Shown here: one piece after another, positions 8,074 to 16,245 of the stretch
Layout of the letters: each line of letters starts with the position of its first letter
Numbering within the stretch: the first letter of the stretch is position 1
Source: Bradyrhizobium sp. Ash2021
GTDB taxonomy: Bacteria; Pseudomonadota; Alphaproteobacteria; Rhizobiales; Xanthobacteraceae
Length of the DNA: 64,000 bases
Direction of reading: 5' to 3'
Assembly (NCBI RefSeq): GCF_031202265.1
Contig: NZ_CP100604.1
Location: 8,972,501 to 9,036,500, forward strand
The notes under the pieces: generated by a model
What the model was told of the DNA's origin: nothing
What the model saw: the letters and a program-made list of their open reading frames with translations, nothing else
Database searches by the model: none
Made by a program: the position numbers and the translations under genes

Positions 8074-9683
8074 TGCACGAAATCGCCGATCAGGTACCGT
8101 TGGATAATGCCGGCGCGCGCGAGATCGGCTTTACGATCCCCGACCGCTACAACGCCAGCCGCATCCTGTTCGACAATTTGTCCCACGGCCGCGGTGACCG
8201 GCTGGCGCTCACCGGTCCGGGCGGCACATGCAGCTATGCGCAGCTCTGCGCCGAGGCCGCGCAATGGGGACACGGCTTTCTGGCGCTGGGCTTGAACCGC
8301 GGCGACCGTGTGCTGATGTTCCTCGACGACACGCCGGCCTATCCCGCGGCTTTCTTCGGCGCGGTGCGCGCAGGATTCGTGCCGCTGTTGATCAATACGC
8401 TGACGCCGCCGGATCTGCTGCAGTTTTATCTTTCGGATGCGGGTGCGCCCGTGGCCGTTGCCGACGCCGAATTCTGTTCGCGCTTCGATGCGATCGCCTG
8501 CAAGGATACGCCGCTGCACACCCTGATCGTGGTCAACGGCGCCGCCGGCGCGCACGCCGTGCCGCATGCCATCGCCGCGGACAAGTGGTTGGAGGATTTC
8601 CCGACCAGCCTCGCCGAGGCCGACACGCACCGCAACGAGATGGCGTTCTGGATGTATTCGTCCGGTTCGACCGGACGGCCCAAGGGCATCGTGCATCTGC
8701 AGCACGACATGGCCTATAGCGAGGCAGCGTTCGCGCGCGATGTGCTGAAACTCGGACCCGACGACATCTGCTTCTCGGTGCCGAAAATGTTCTTCGCCTA
8801 CGGCTTTGGCAATTCCATCACCTTTCCGTTCGCGGTCGGCGCGGCCACCCTGCTGCTGCCGGGGCAGCCGAGGCCGGCGGCGATCTTCGAGGCGATCGGA
8901 CGCTTCCGTCCCAGCGTCTTCTTCGGATTGCCGACGCTCTATACGTCGCTGACCAAGGCCGAAGGCGCGCCGCTAGCGGATTTTTCATCGCTGCGGATGG
9001 CGCTGTCCGCCGCCGAGGTGCTTTCCGCTGACGTCTTCAACGGCTGGAAGGCGCTGACGGGCCTTGAGATCATCGAAGGGCTGGGATCGACGGAAGCGCT
9101 GCACATCTATCTGTCGAACCGGCCCGAGAAGAAAAAGCTCGGCGCCGCCGGCCTGCGCGTCCCCGGTTATGAAATTGCGCTGCGGGACAAGGACGGCCAC
9201 GAGGTCGGCGACAACGAGGAAGGCATTTTGTGGGTTCGCGGCGATTCCAATACGCCGCTGTACTGGAACCGGCCGGACAAGTCGGCGGAGACCATCCGCG
9301 ACGGCGGATGGATCTATACCGGCGACCGCTTTGTGCGCGATGCCGACGGTTTTTATTTCTTCCGCGGCCGCGCCGACGATTTGATCAAAATCTCCGGGCA
9401 ATGGGTCTACCCGCTCGAGGTCGAGCTTTGTCTTGCCGAACACCCGGATGTGCGCGAATGCGCGGTATTCGCGGCCGAGTTGCCGGACCGGCGCATGACG
9501 TTGAAAGCGGTCGTGGTGATGAACGACTGCGCGTTCGACGCCGGCGAGGCGACGAAGCGATTGCAGGATTTCGTCAAGGCAAAACTGCTGCCGTACAAAT
9601 ATCCGCGCGAAGTGAAATTCATCGACGAATTGCCGAAGACGGGTACGGGCAAGATCGACCGGCAGGCGGTGATGAAGATGTAG
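8070..9683 (+). CDS. Aryl-CoA ligase, benzoate/salicylate-CoA ligase family
   Basis: A 537-residue adenylate-forming enzyme that activates an aromatic acid with ATP and CoA. The P-loop-like A3 motif is YSSGSTGRPKGIVH (about residues 194-207). The A8 hinge region reads GRADDLIKISGQWVYPLEVE, and the C-terminal catalytic lysine is in TGTGKIDRQ. Overall it matches benzoate-CoA ligases (cofactor-free family). It overlaps the monooxygenase gene by four bases (a second ATG at 8073 is also possible), so the two steps are translationally coupled. Salicylate or a hydroxybenzoate is the likely substrate because the product route meets gentisate dioxygenase encoded nearby. Confidence 0.85.
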   Translation: MMHEIADQVPLDNAGAREIGFTIPDRYNASRILFDNLSHGRGDRLALTGPGGTCSYAQLCAEAAQWGHGFLALGLNRGDRVLMFLDDTPAYPAAFFGAVRAGFVPLLINTLTPPDLLQFYLSDAGAPVAVADAEFCSRFDAIACKDTPLHTLIVVNGAAGAHAVPHAIAADKWLEDFPTSLAEADTHRNEMAFWMYSSGSTGRPKGIVHLQHDMAYSEAAFARDVLKLGPDDICFSVPKMFFAYGFGNSITFPFAVGAATLLLPGQPRPAAIFEAIGRFRPSVFFGLPTLYTSLTKAEGAPLADFSSLRMALSAAEVLSADVFNGWKALTGLEIIEGLGSTEALHIYLSNRPEKKKLGAAGLRVPGYEIALRDKDGHEVGDNEEGILWVRGDSNTPLYWNRPDKSAETIRDGGWIYTGDRFVRDADGFYFFRGRADDLIKISGQWVYPLEVELCLAEHPDVRECAVFAAELPDRRMTLKAVVVMNDCAFDAGEATKRLQDFVKAKLLPYKYPREVKFIDELPKTGTGKIDRQAVMKM

Positions 9684-9695
9684 CGTTATGCGATC

Positions 9696-9813
9696 GTCAT
9701 TGCGAGCCAACGGGTCGCGCGAATGCGCGCCCGATGCTAAACTCCGCGAAGCAATCCATCGCGCTACAGAAAGAAAGAATGGATTGCTTCGTCGCTTCGC
9801 TCCTCGCAATGAC
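9696..9813. repeat. Interspersed palindromic repeat, copy 1 (hybrid form)
   Basis: GTCATTGCGAG at 9696-9706 pairs with CTCGCAATGAC at 9803-9813. The left interior (the stretch containing CCAACGGGTCGCGCGAATGC) is nearly identical to the left interior of the copy at 13329-13479. The right interior instead matches the shorter copy at 15120-15202. It lies between the convergent stops of the CoA ligase and the hydroxylase. Confidence 0.85.
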
Positions 9814-9827
9814 GGACGGAGGGCACC

Positions 9828-11018
9828 CTACCCCGCCAGCCCCGTCCCGCCATACAGCCACGCCAGATGGCCGTAATAGTCCTCCGACGTCTTTGCGCGC
9901 ATGATCGCGTTGCGGAGGCGGGCGTGTTCGCCGGCGGGATGATAGATGTGCTCGCCGATGGCGCGGGATTGCAACTGCACGCGCGCGGTGCGCGGGAAAC
10001 GTTGCGCGCGATAATTTTCCAGCGCGGTGGCGTGGTCGGCATACTGCGACAGCATGTGCGACAGGCACACCGCGTCTTCCATCGCCTGGCAGGCGCCTTG
10101 CGCGAAATATTGCAGCATCGGATGCGCGGCGTCGCCGAGCAGCGCGACGCGGCCGTCGATCCAGCGTTCAGTGGGATCGCGGTCGCACAACACCCAGAGC
10201 TTCCAGTTCTTGCCGTGGCGAATGATCTCCCTGGCGCGCGCATGCACGTGCGTAAAACCCTTCATGACCTCGTCTTCGGACACCGGCTTGCCGGCGACCG
10301 GTTCGGGAGCGTCGTTGTGATAGGTGACGACGAGGTTGAACACTTTCCAGCCCGACAGCGGGTAATGCACGATGTGGCATTTCGGACCGGCCCACAGCGT
10401 CGCCGCATTCCAGCGCAGATCCTCGGGCATCTGCTCGGTCGGGATCACCGAGCGATAGGTGGTATGGCCGGAGACCCGCGGCGAGCCGTCGGCAGTGACT
10501 TGCTTGCGGATGTTCGACCACAGCCCATCCGCGCCGATCAGAAGCCGCCCCGTAATACGCTCGCCGTTCGCCAGCCGCGCCGTCACCGACGCGCCGTCCT
10601 GGTCGTAGCCGACAACCTCGCTGCTGACGTGCAGCTCGATCAATTCGTGGGCCTGGCAGGCGCGCAGGAACACGCCGTGCAAATCGCCGCGATGCACCAC
10701 CGCATAGGGGTTGCCGAACCGCGCGCGAAACGCCTCGCGCAGATCGATATGGGTGATCTCCTCAGCGGTCAGCGCATCCATCAGCCGAAGCTGATCGATA
10801 TAGACGGCCATGCTTCGCGCCGCTTCGCCGACGCCGAGATAGTCGAAGGCATGGAACGCGTTCGGCCCAAGCTGGATGCCGGCGCCGATTTCGCCGAGCA
10901 CGGCGGCCTTTTCCAGGAGGATCGAGCGGATGCCCTTTTGCGCCAGCCCAAGCGCTGCGGCGAGGCCGCCGATGCCGCCACCCGCGATCAGGACCGGCCG
11001 TGCGTCTGCCGTCGCCAT
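9828..11018 (-). CDS. FAD-dependent 3-hydroxybenzoate 6-hydroxylase-type monooxygenase
   Basis: A 396-residue group A flavoprotein hydroxylase. GGGIGGLAAALGLAQKG near residue 12 binds the FAD ADP moiety, IGADGLWSNIRK is the DG motif, and GDAAHPMLQYFAQGACQAMEDA is the GD motif. It matches the salicylate 1-hydroxylase / 3-hydroxybenzoate 6-hydroxylase family. Gentisate dioxygenase and a maleylpyruvate-isomerase-type gene next door favour 3-hydroxybenzoate to gentisate over a catechol-forming role. The ATG at 11018 overlaps the stop of the MarR gene by one base, so it is the last gene of the isomerase-marR-hydroxylase operon. Confidence 0.85.
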   Translation of the reverse strand: MATADARPVLIAGGGIGGLAAALGLAQKGIRSILLEKAAVLGEIGAGIQLGPNAFHAFDYLGVGEAARSMAVYIDQLRLMDALTAEEITHIDLREAFRARFGNPYAVVHRGDLHGVFLRACQAHELIELHVSSEVVGYDQDGASVTARLANGERITGRLLIGADGLWSNIRKQVTADGSPRVSGHTTYRSVIPTEQMPEDLRWNAATLWAGPKCHIVHYPLSGWKVFNLVVTYHNDAPEPVAGKPVSEDEVMKGFTHVHARAREIIRHGKNWKLWVLCDRDPTERWIDGRVALLGDAAHPMLQYFAQGACQAMEDAVCLSHMLSQYADHATALENYRAQRFPRTARVQLQSRAIGEHIYHPAGEHARLRNAIMRAKTSEDYYGHLAWLYGGTGLAG

Positions 11019-11527
11019 CAGTTCGACTTTCCCAGATGTTCGAGCGCGTCTTCGGCGCGCAGCGGCACCCGTGAGGCCTCGTTGTTGAGATCGACGAGCT
11101 GCGTCAGCAGCGCCAGCAAGGTCTTGCGGTCGGCCGGTTTCAAGGGCTGCAGCATCCGCGCCTGGGCGCGCTCGACCGACGGCACGATGTCACGCAGCAG
11201 CGCCGCGCCCGCTTTGGTGAGGTAGAGCAGCTTGACGCGCTTGTCCTCGCGGGCGGGTTTGCGCTCGACCAGCGATTTCGTTTCCAGCCGCTCGATCACA
11301 TTGCCGAGGGTCGAGCGATCGAACGCGATCACCGCCGACAGCCGCGTCGCGTCGATGCCGGGATGGGTGTGAATCGCGACCAGCGCCGCATATTGCACCG
11401 GCGTCAAATCGTAGGCCCGGCACTCCTCGACAAAGATCGCGACCGCGATCTGCTGCATCCGCCGGAACAGATAGCCCGGTGCGGCGTAGACCGCATCCAT
11501 CGTGATCGGCGGGGGCTTACTCGGCAT
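11018..11527 (-). CDS. MarR-family regulator of the gentisate cluster
   Basis: A winged-helix repressor of the MarR family, 169 residues from the ATG at 11527 (an upstream start at 11551 is possible). The recognition helix region is IDATRLSAVIAFDRSTLGNVIERLE and the wing is AREDKRVKLLYLT. It lies between the isomerase and hydroxylase genes and overlaps both. Two near-identical 20-bp palindromes at 6900 and 12231, upstream of the two catabolic operons, are its likely operators. The effector is probably an aromatic acid or aryl-CoA; that is inference. Confidence 0.88.
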   Translation of the reverse strand: MPSKPPPITMDAVYAAPGYLFRRMQQIAVAIFVEECRAYDLTPVQYAALVAIHTHPGIDATRLSAVIAFDRSTLGNVIERLETKSLVERKPAREDKRVKLLYLTKAGAALLRDIVPSVERAQARMLQPLKPADRKTLLALLTQLVDLNNEASRVPLRAEDALEHLGKSN

Positions 11528-12149
11528 CGGGTTGCCGGTCCGGCGCGGCATCGGCGAATGCTTTCATGGCTTTGGCGGCGGTTTCGGCCTTGAGCAGGCG
11601 CGGATAGGCGGAGAGGTCGACGCCGAAGCGCCGCGCATTGGCGAGTTGCGGCACCAGGCAGAGATCGGCGACGGTCGGCTTGTCGCCGAAACAGAACGGA
11701 CCGGCCTCGCCCGCGATCAGGGTTTCGCAGGCCGACAGGCCCTCGCGGTTGGCCCAGGCCGCCCACTCCGTCACCTTTTCCTCGGGAAGACCGAGCTGGC
11801 GCAGCCGGGCCAGAACCTTGAGGTTTTGCACCGGGTGGGTGTCGCAGGCGAGCGCCATGGCGAAGGCACGGACTTTGGCGCGGCGCAGCGGATCTTTTGG
11901 CAGCAGCGGCGGCGTGGAATGGGTCTCGTCCAGCCATTCGATGATGGCGAGCGACTGGGTCAGCACCGTGCCGGCATCGTCCTCCAGCGTCGGCACCAGC
12001 CCCTGCGGATTGATCGCGAGATAGGCCGGCGCGCATTGTTCGCCCTTGCGAAGGTGATGCGGCAGGTGCTCAGTGGTCAGCCCCTTGAGATTTAACGCGA
12101 TCCTGACCCGGTAGGACGCGCTGCTGCGGAAATAGCCGTGCAGCTTCAT
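11517..12149 (-). CDS. maiA: Maleylpyruvate/maleylacetoacetate isomerase, zeta-class GST
   Basis: A 210-residue zeta-class glutathione transferase that isomerises the cis ring-cleavage product to fumarylpyruvate using glutathione. The start at 12149 follows GGGAGGTTCC and gives the canonical MKLHGYFRSSASYRVRIALN. The zeta motif SSCxxxR appears here as SSASYR, so the usual cysteine is alanine while the serine is kept. NPQGLVPTL and DDAGTVLTQSLAIIEWLDE follow. Position beside gentisate dioxygenase supports maleylpyruvate as substrate. An 18-bp-period direct repeat (TTGGCATTTCAAG twice) lies just upstream at about 12161-12192. No fumarylpyruvate hydrolase is found in this window. Confidence 0.82.
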   Translation of the reverse strand: MKLHGYFRSSASYRVRIALNLKGLTTEHLPHHLRKGEQCAPAYLAINPQGLVPTLEDDAGTVLTQSLAIIEWLDETHSTPPLLPKDPLRRAKVRAFAMALACDTHPVQNLKVLARLRQLGLPEEKVTEWAAWANREGLSACETLIAGEAGPFCFGDKPTVADLCLVPQLANARRFGVDLSAYPRLLKAETAAKAMKAFADAAPDRQPDAE

Positions 12150-12230
12150 CGGAACCTCCCTTGGCATTTCAAGCAGGCTTGGCATTTCAAGCCAGCCTGG
12201 ATTTTTATTGGCTTGGTTGACGCTAGCCAC

Positions 12231-12250
12231 ATTGTAAGTATACTGTCAAT
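12231..12250. promoter_or_regulatory. Candidate MarR operator, copy 2
   Basis: ATTGTAAGTATACTGTCAAT differs from the site at 6900-6919 in one base and is more symmetric (16 of 20 positions). It sits in the divergent space between the isomerase-marR operon (start 12149) and gentisate dioxygenase (start 12286), where one bound dimer could control both. Confidence 0.7.
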
Positions 12251-12285
12251 CAAATTGAACCAACAAGAACAGCGGAGGCCCGACC

Positions 12286-13326
12286 ATGGAAGCCGTGCAG
12301 AAGACCCCGGAACGCGAGGCGTTCTACAAGAAGATCGACGGCGAAAATCTTTCCGCGCTGTGGAACGTGATGGGCGATTTGATCACGCCGGAGCCGCGCA
12401 GCGCCTGCCGCCCGCATCTGTGGAAATTCGACCAGATCCGCGACTACATGACCGAGGCCGGCAAGCTGATCACCGCCAAGGAAGCCGAGCGGCGGGTGCT
12501 GGTCCTGGAAAACCCCGGCCTGCGCGGACAGTCCAAGATCACGACGTCGCTTTTTGCCGGCGTGCAGATGGTGGTGCCCGGCGATATCGCGCCGGCCCAC
12601 CGCCACAGCCAGTCGGCGCTGCGTTTCGTGCTCGAAGGCAAGGGCGCCTATACCGCGGTCGATGGTGAGCGGACCGCGATGGAGCCCGGCGACTTCGTGA
12701 TCACGCCGTCGATGACCTGGCACGATCATTCCAACGAAACCAGCGAGCCGATGTTCTGGCTCGACGGGCTCGATATCCCGATGGTGCAGTTCTTCGATGC
12801 GTCCTTTGCCGAAGGATCGAACGAGGACCAGCAGAAGATCACCCGGCCCGCCGGCGACAGCTTTGCCCGCTACGGCCACAATCTGCTGCCGGTCGACGGC
12901 AAGCGCTCTTCAAAAACCTCGCCGATCTTCAACTATCCCTACAGCTACACCCGCGAAGCGCTGGAGCAGGCCAAGACCAGCGGCGAGTGGGACGCCTGCC
13001 ACGGGCTGAAGCTGAAATTCTCCAATCCCGAGACCGGCGATTTTGCGATGCCGACCATCGGCACCTTCATCCAGCTGGTCCCCAAGGGATTCAAGACCGC
13101 GCGCTATCGCTCGACCGACGCCACGGTGTTCGCCGCGATCGAAGGTAAGGGCCGCACCCGGGTCGGTGAGCAGACCTTCGAATGGGGCCCGCGCGACCTG
13201 TTCGTGGTGCCGAGCTGGCAGTGGGTCACCCACGAGGCCGATCAGGATTCGGTGCTGTTCAGCTTCTCCGATCGCCCGGTGCAGCAGAAGCTCGATCTGT
13301 TCCGCGAAGACCGTGGCAATGCGTAG
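12286..13326 (+). CDS. Gentisate 1,2-dioxygenase
   Basis: A 346-residue double-cupin Fe(II) dioxygenase that opens gentisate between the carboxylate- and hydroxyl-bearing carbons to give maleylpyruvate. The first cupin holds the metal histidines in APAHRHSQSALRFVLEGKG and a third in TPSMTWHDHSN. The C-terminal cupin carries GPRDLFVVPSWQWVTHEA. A GGAGG-type ribosome site precedes the ATG. It is transcribed alone, divergent from the isomerase operon, with the shared operator candidate at 12231 upstream. It is the convergence point of the two hydroxylase routes encoded on either side. Confidence 0.93.
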   Translation: MEAVQKTPEREAFYKKIDGENLSALWNVMGDLITPEPRSACRPHLWKFDQIRDYMTEAGKLITAKEAERRVLVLENPGLRGQSKITTSLFAGVQMVVPGDIAPAHRHSQSALRFVLEGKGAYTAVDGERTAMEPGDFVITPSMTWHDHSNETSEPMFWLDGLDIPMVQFFDASFAEGSNEDQQKITRPAGDSFARYGHNLLPVDGKRSSKTSPIFNYPYSYTREALEQAKTSGEWDACHGLKLKFSNPETGDFAMPTIGTFIQLVPKGFKTARYRSTDATVFAAIEGKGRTRVGEQTFEWGPRDLFVVPSWQWVTHEADQDSVLFSFSDRPVQQKLDLFREDRGNA

Positions 13327-13328
13327 CC

Positions 13329-13479
13329 GTCATTGCGAGCCAACGGGTCGCGCGAATGCGCGCCCGATGATAAACTCCGCGAAGCAATCCATCGCACCGC
13401 ATAGAAAGTGTGGATTGCTTCGTCGCGGAGCCTGTCATCGGGCGCGCATTCGCGCGACCCGTTGGCTCCTCGCAATGAC
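13329..13479. repeat. Interspersed palindromic repeat, copy 2 (long hairpin)
   Basis: A near-perfect palindrome of about 150 bases. GTCATTGCGAG (13329-13339) pairs with CTCGCAATGAC (13469-13479), and the arms continue inwards through CCAACGGGTCGCGCGAATGC and its complement. The arms are much longer than in the copy at 15120. It lies between the convergent dioxygenase and ABC permease genes and would also make a strong hairpin in RNA. Confidence 0.88.
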
Positions 13480-13486
13480 GGTGAGT

Positions 13487-14317
13487 TCACCGCCAGTGCA
13501 ACAGCCGCACCTCGAGCAAATTGATCAGCTTGCCCACCGCCAGCCCGAACAGCGACAGGATCACGACGCCGGCGAGCAGCTGATCGGTCTGCATCAGATT
13601 GCCGGCCTGCAGCACGAAGGCGCCGATGCCGTATTCGGCGCCGATCATTTCAGCGCTCACCACCAGCAGCAGCGCCACCGACGCGGTGATACGAAAGCCC
13701 GCCAGGATCGAGGGCAGCGCGCCCGGCCAGATCACCCGGCGCACGATCAAATGGAACGGTACATTGAAGCTCTGCGCCATCCGGATCAGGTTGCGCGGCA
13801 CCGCGTCGACGCCGCTATAGACCGAAATCGCGGTGGAGAAGAACACGCCGAGCGCAATGGTCGCGATCTTCGGCTCCTCGCCGATCCCGAGCCAGAGAAT
13901 CAACAGCGGCAGCAGCGCAATCTTTGGAATCGGAAACAGCGCCGAGATGAAGGTGATGCCGACGCCGCGCGCAAGACTCGAGAGCCCGACCGCAAAACCG
14001 ACGATGACGCCGGCGGTGGTACCGAGTACCCAGCCGGTTCCGATCCGCATGATCGACCAGGACAGATGGTGCCAAAGCGCGCCCGAAATCGCGAGCCTGT
14101 AGATCGCAACCGCGATCGCCGACGGCGCCGGCAGGAACAGCGGATTGACCCAACCTGCACTGCCGGCCAGTTGCCAGAGCGCGATCACGATCGCGAGCGC
14201 GATCCAGCCGGAATAGCGGCCTGCGGCCGGCGCAAAGCCGCCGCCGCGAAACGCCACCGGCCGCAGCCTGGCCGCGGAATCGTCCGCTTGCGGATCCTGT
14301 GAGGCGCGGTCAAGCAT
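13487..14317 (-). CDS. ABC transporter permease, SsuC/TauC type
   Basis: A binding-protein-dependent permease of the sulfonate/nitrate/taurine-like class with about six membrane segments (IALAIVIALWQLAG, WVLGTTAGVIVGFAVG, IALLPLLILWLGIG, ASVALLLVVSAEMIG, LLAGVVILSLFGLAVG). The EAA-like cytoplasmic loop is around VPRNLIRMAQSFNVPF. The ATG at 14317 has GAGG nine bases upstream and overlaps the end of the ATPase gene; an ATG at 14338 is the alternative. It is the last gene of the flavoprotein - binding protein - ATPase - permease operon. Confidence 0.88.
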   Translation of the reverse strand: MLDRASQDPQADDSAARLRPVAFRGGGFAPAAGRYSGWIALAIVIALWQLAGSAGWVNPLFLPAPSAIAVAIYRLAISGALWHHLSWSIMRIGTGWVLGTTAGVIVGFAVGLSSLARGVGITFISALFPIPKIALLPLLILWLGIGEEPKIATIALGVFFSTAISVYSGVDAVPRNLIRMAQSFNVPFHLIVRRVIWPGALPSILAGFRITASVALLLVVSAEMIGAEYGIGAFVLQAGNLMQTDQLLAGVVILSLFGLAVGKLINLLEVRLLHWR

Positions 14318-15083
14318 GCTGGACCTCGCGCTCGGCATCGATCGCTTCCTCGCGGATCAGCGACCATAGTTCGTTCTGCAGCGCCAACAACTTGCCGCGG
14401 GCGTCGATCGCGCCGCGCTCGTCGCGGGTCATCGGGATGGTCACGACCTCGCGGACGCGGCCGGGCCGCCGCGACAACACCACGATGCGGTCGGCGAGGC
14501 GGACGGCTTCTTCCAGATTATGCGTGACATAGACCGCGCCCATCGCGCCGTCGGCCAGCAGGCGGATGAAATCCTCCATCAGCAATTCGCGGGTCTGCGA
14601 ATCCAGCGCCGACAAGGGTTCGTCCATCAGCAGGATTGCCGGCCGCACCGCGAGCGCACGCGCAATGCCGACGCGCTGGCGCATGCCGCCGGATAGTTGC
14701 TTTGGGTAAGTGCCGCGAAAATCCGTCAACCCGGTGCGGCGCAGCGCGTCGTCGATGACGACGCGGCGCGCGGCGAGACTGAGCCCGGTATGCGCCAGCG
14801 GAAATTCGACGTTCTCCTCGACCGTGCACCAGGGCAGCAGCGCAAAATCCTGGAATACGAAGGTCAGCGGGTTGAGACTGTCGGCCGGCGGCGCGCCGCG
14901 CAGCTCTGCCTGCCCTTCGCTCGGTCGCAGCAGGCCACCGAGGATCGACAGCAGCGTGCTCTTGCCGCAGCCGGAGGGGCCGACGATCGCGACCACCTCG
15001 CCCGAGCGCACCGTGAACGACACCTTGTCGAGCACCTCGAGCGCGCCGAAGCGGTGGCTGATTTGGTCGGCGATCAGGTCCAT
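14310..15083 (-). CDS. ABC transporter ATP-binding protein, SsuB/TauB type
   Basis: A 257-residue ATPase subunit. Walker A is GPSGCGKST, the Q-loop is FVFQDFALLPW, the signature is LSGGMRQRVGIARAL, Walker B is ILLMDEPLSALD and the switch histidine is in YVTHN. The ATG at 15083 gives the normal N terminus MDLIADQISHRFG; the open frame upstream of it only reads through the palindromic repeat at 15120-15202. It powers the permease encoded just after it. Confidence 0.92.
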   Translation of the reverse strand: MDLIADQISHRFGALEVLDKVSFTVRSGEVVAIVGPSGCGKSTLLSILGGLLRPSEGQAELRGAPPADSLNPLTFVFQDFALLPWCTVEENVEFPLAHTGLSLAARRVVIDDALRRTGLTDFRGTYPKQLSGGMRQRVGIARALAVRPAILLMDEPLSALDSQTRELLMEDFIRLLADGAMGAVYVTHNLEEAVRLADRIVVLSRRPGRVREVVTIPMTRDERGAIDARGKLLALQNELWSLIREEAIDAEREVQHA

Positions 15084-15119
15084 GTCGTGTTTCTTCTCCG
15101 GTCCGTCGTCGTGAACACC

Positions 15120-15202
15120 GTCATTGCGAGGAGCGAAAGCGACGAAGCAATCCATGACTGCAGCATCCCGGCTATGGATTGCTTCGCTACGCTCGCAATG
15201 AC
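15120..15202. repeat. Interspersed palindromic repeat, copy 3, inside an operon
   Basis: GTCATTGCGAG (15120-15130) pairs with CTCGCAATGAC (15192-15202), with inner arms around GAAGCAATCCAT. It is the short form of the repeat seen at 9696 and 13329. It sits between the binding-protein and ATPase genes of one apparent operon, where an RNA hairpin could set the relative level of the upstream binding protein. Confidence 0.88.
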
Positions 15203-15219
15203 GGGTTCAACACCTCTCA

Positions 15220-16224
15220 TCAATCCGGCTTCACATAATCCCTGGCGATGATCGCATCCGCCGTAAATCCCTTGTCGACAAAACCCTGCTCTTGCAGCCA
15301 GGCGATCTGGTTGGCGACATTTTTGACGTCGAGCTTGCCGTCGGGATCGATGTAAGCGCAGTTGCCGACCACCTGCTCGACCGGCAGGTTGGTGTATTTG
15401 GCGATGATCTCGAGCAGCGGCTTTGTCTTCTCGTTGACGTCAGCCTTGCCGTCCTTCACCGATGCCAAAATCACGTCGTGATATTCGCGATCGGCGCGCG
15501 CCAGCGCCCCCAGCAGCTTGGTTACCAATGCGGTATTGGTCAGCGTCTTCGGCGAGGCGAACACCGCGCCCAACTGCCACGGCGTCTCGTCGCCGACCCA
15601 ACCCAAAAACTTGGCGCCGTCCGAATCCAGCAACGAGCGCGCGGTCGAGATCGGCAGCAAAGCGGCATCGACGGTTTCACCCTTCAGGGCAGCGGCGGCG
15701 TTCGACAGCGATTGCAGCGGCAGCACTTTGACGTCGGAGAGCTTGAAACCGTATTTGTCGGCGAGCAGGCCAAGCGAATAATGGAAACTGGAGCCGACCT
15801 GCGTCACCGCGATGCGCTTGCCCGCAAGATCCTTGGGCGTCTTCAGGCCGGCGGCATAGGCATTGTTGCTGGCGAAATAACCGATCAGGGGGTAGCCGGC
15901 CTTTTCGCGGCTCATGCCGCCGATCACCTTTAGCGTGCCCTTGCCGGCGAGATTATACAGTCCCGCGGTAAAGGCGGTGATGCCGAAATCGACATCGCCC
16001 GAGGTGGTCGCCACCGCGATTGGCTGCGCCGCATCGAAGAATTTCAATTCGACGTCGAGCCCGGCCTCGCGAAAGTAGCCCTTGTCGTGCGCGATGAACA
16101 CCGGCGCCGACGACGACAGCCGGAGCACGCCGACCTTGGCCTTCAGGACTTCATCGGCCCGCGCGATTCCGCCCGCCGCCAACGTCAGCAGGCCCGCCAG
16201 TGCGAACCGCGCAATTCCCCTCAT
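15220..16224 (-). CDS. ABC transporter substrate-binding protein, NMT1/SsuA type
   Basis: A 334-residue periplasmic binding protein. A signal peptide covers about residues 1-23 (LLTLAAGGIARADE). The mature protein begins KAKVGVLRLSSSAPVFIAHDKGYFREAGLDVELKFF, the usual opening of NMT1/OMP-decarboxylase-like binding proteins, and contains LKTPKDLAGKRIAV. GGAGGAAACCGG precedes the ATG. It delivers an unknown small organic solute to the permease; its place next to the gentisate genes makes an aromatic or organosulfur compound plausible, which is inference only. Confidence 0.88.
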   Translation of the reverse strand: MRGIARFALAGLLTLAAGGIARADEVLKAKVGVLRLSSSAPVFIAHDKGYFREAGLDVELKFFDAAQPIAVATTSGDVDFGITAFTAGLYNLAGKGTLKVIGGMSREKAGYPLIGYFASNNAYAAGLKTPKDLAGKRIAVTQVGSSFHYSLGLLADKYGFKLSDVKVLPLQSLSNAAAALKGETVDAALLPISTARSLLDSDGAKFLGWVGDETPWQLGAVFASPKTLTNTALVTKLLGALARADREYHDVILASVKDGKADVNEKTKPLLEIIAKYTNLPVEQVVGNCAYIDPDGKLDVKNVANQIAWLQEQGFVDKGFTADAIIARDYVKPD

Positions 16225-16245
16225 CCGGTTTCCTCCGTTTATTTC

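Noticed and set aside
12178..12230. In-frame N-terminal extension of the zeta GST
   Set aside because: It is encoded by a short direct repeat and lacks similarity; the ATG at 12149 has an excellent ribosome site and gives the family's normal start.
709..13479. A CRISPR array or tRNA cluster suggested by repeated palindromes
   Set aside because: The repeats are few, kilobases apart, without regular spacers, and no tRNA fold or cas gene is present.
15084..15155. Upstream extension of the ABC ATPase
   Set aside because: It translates the palindromic repeat at 15120-15202; the ATG at 15083 gives the normal protein.
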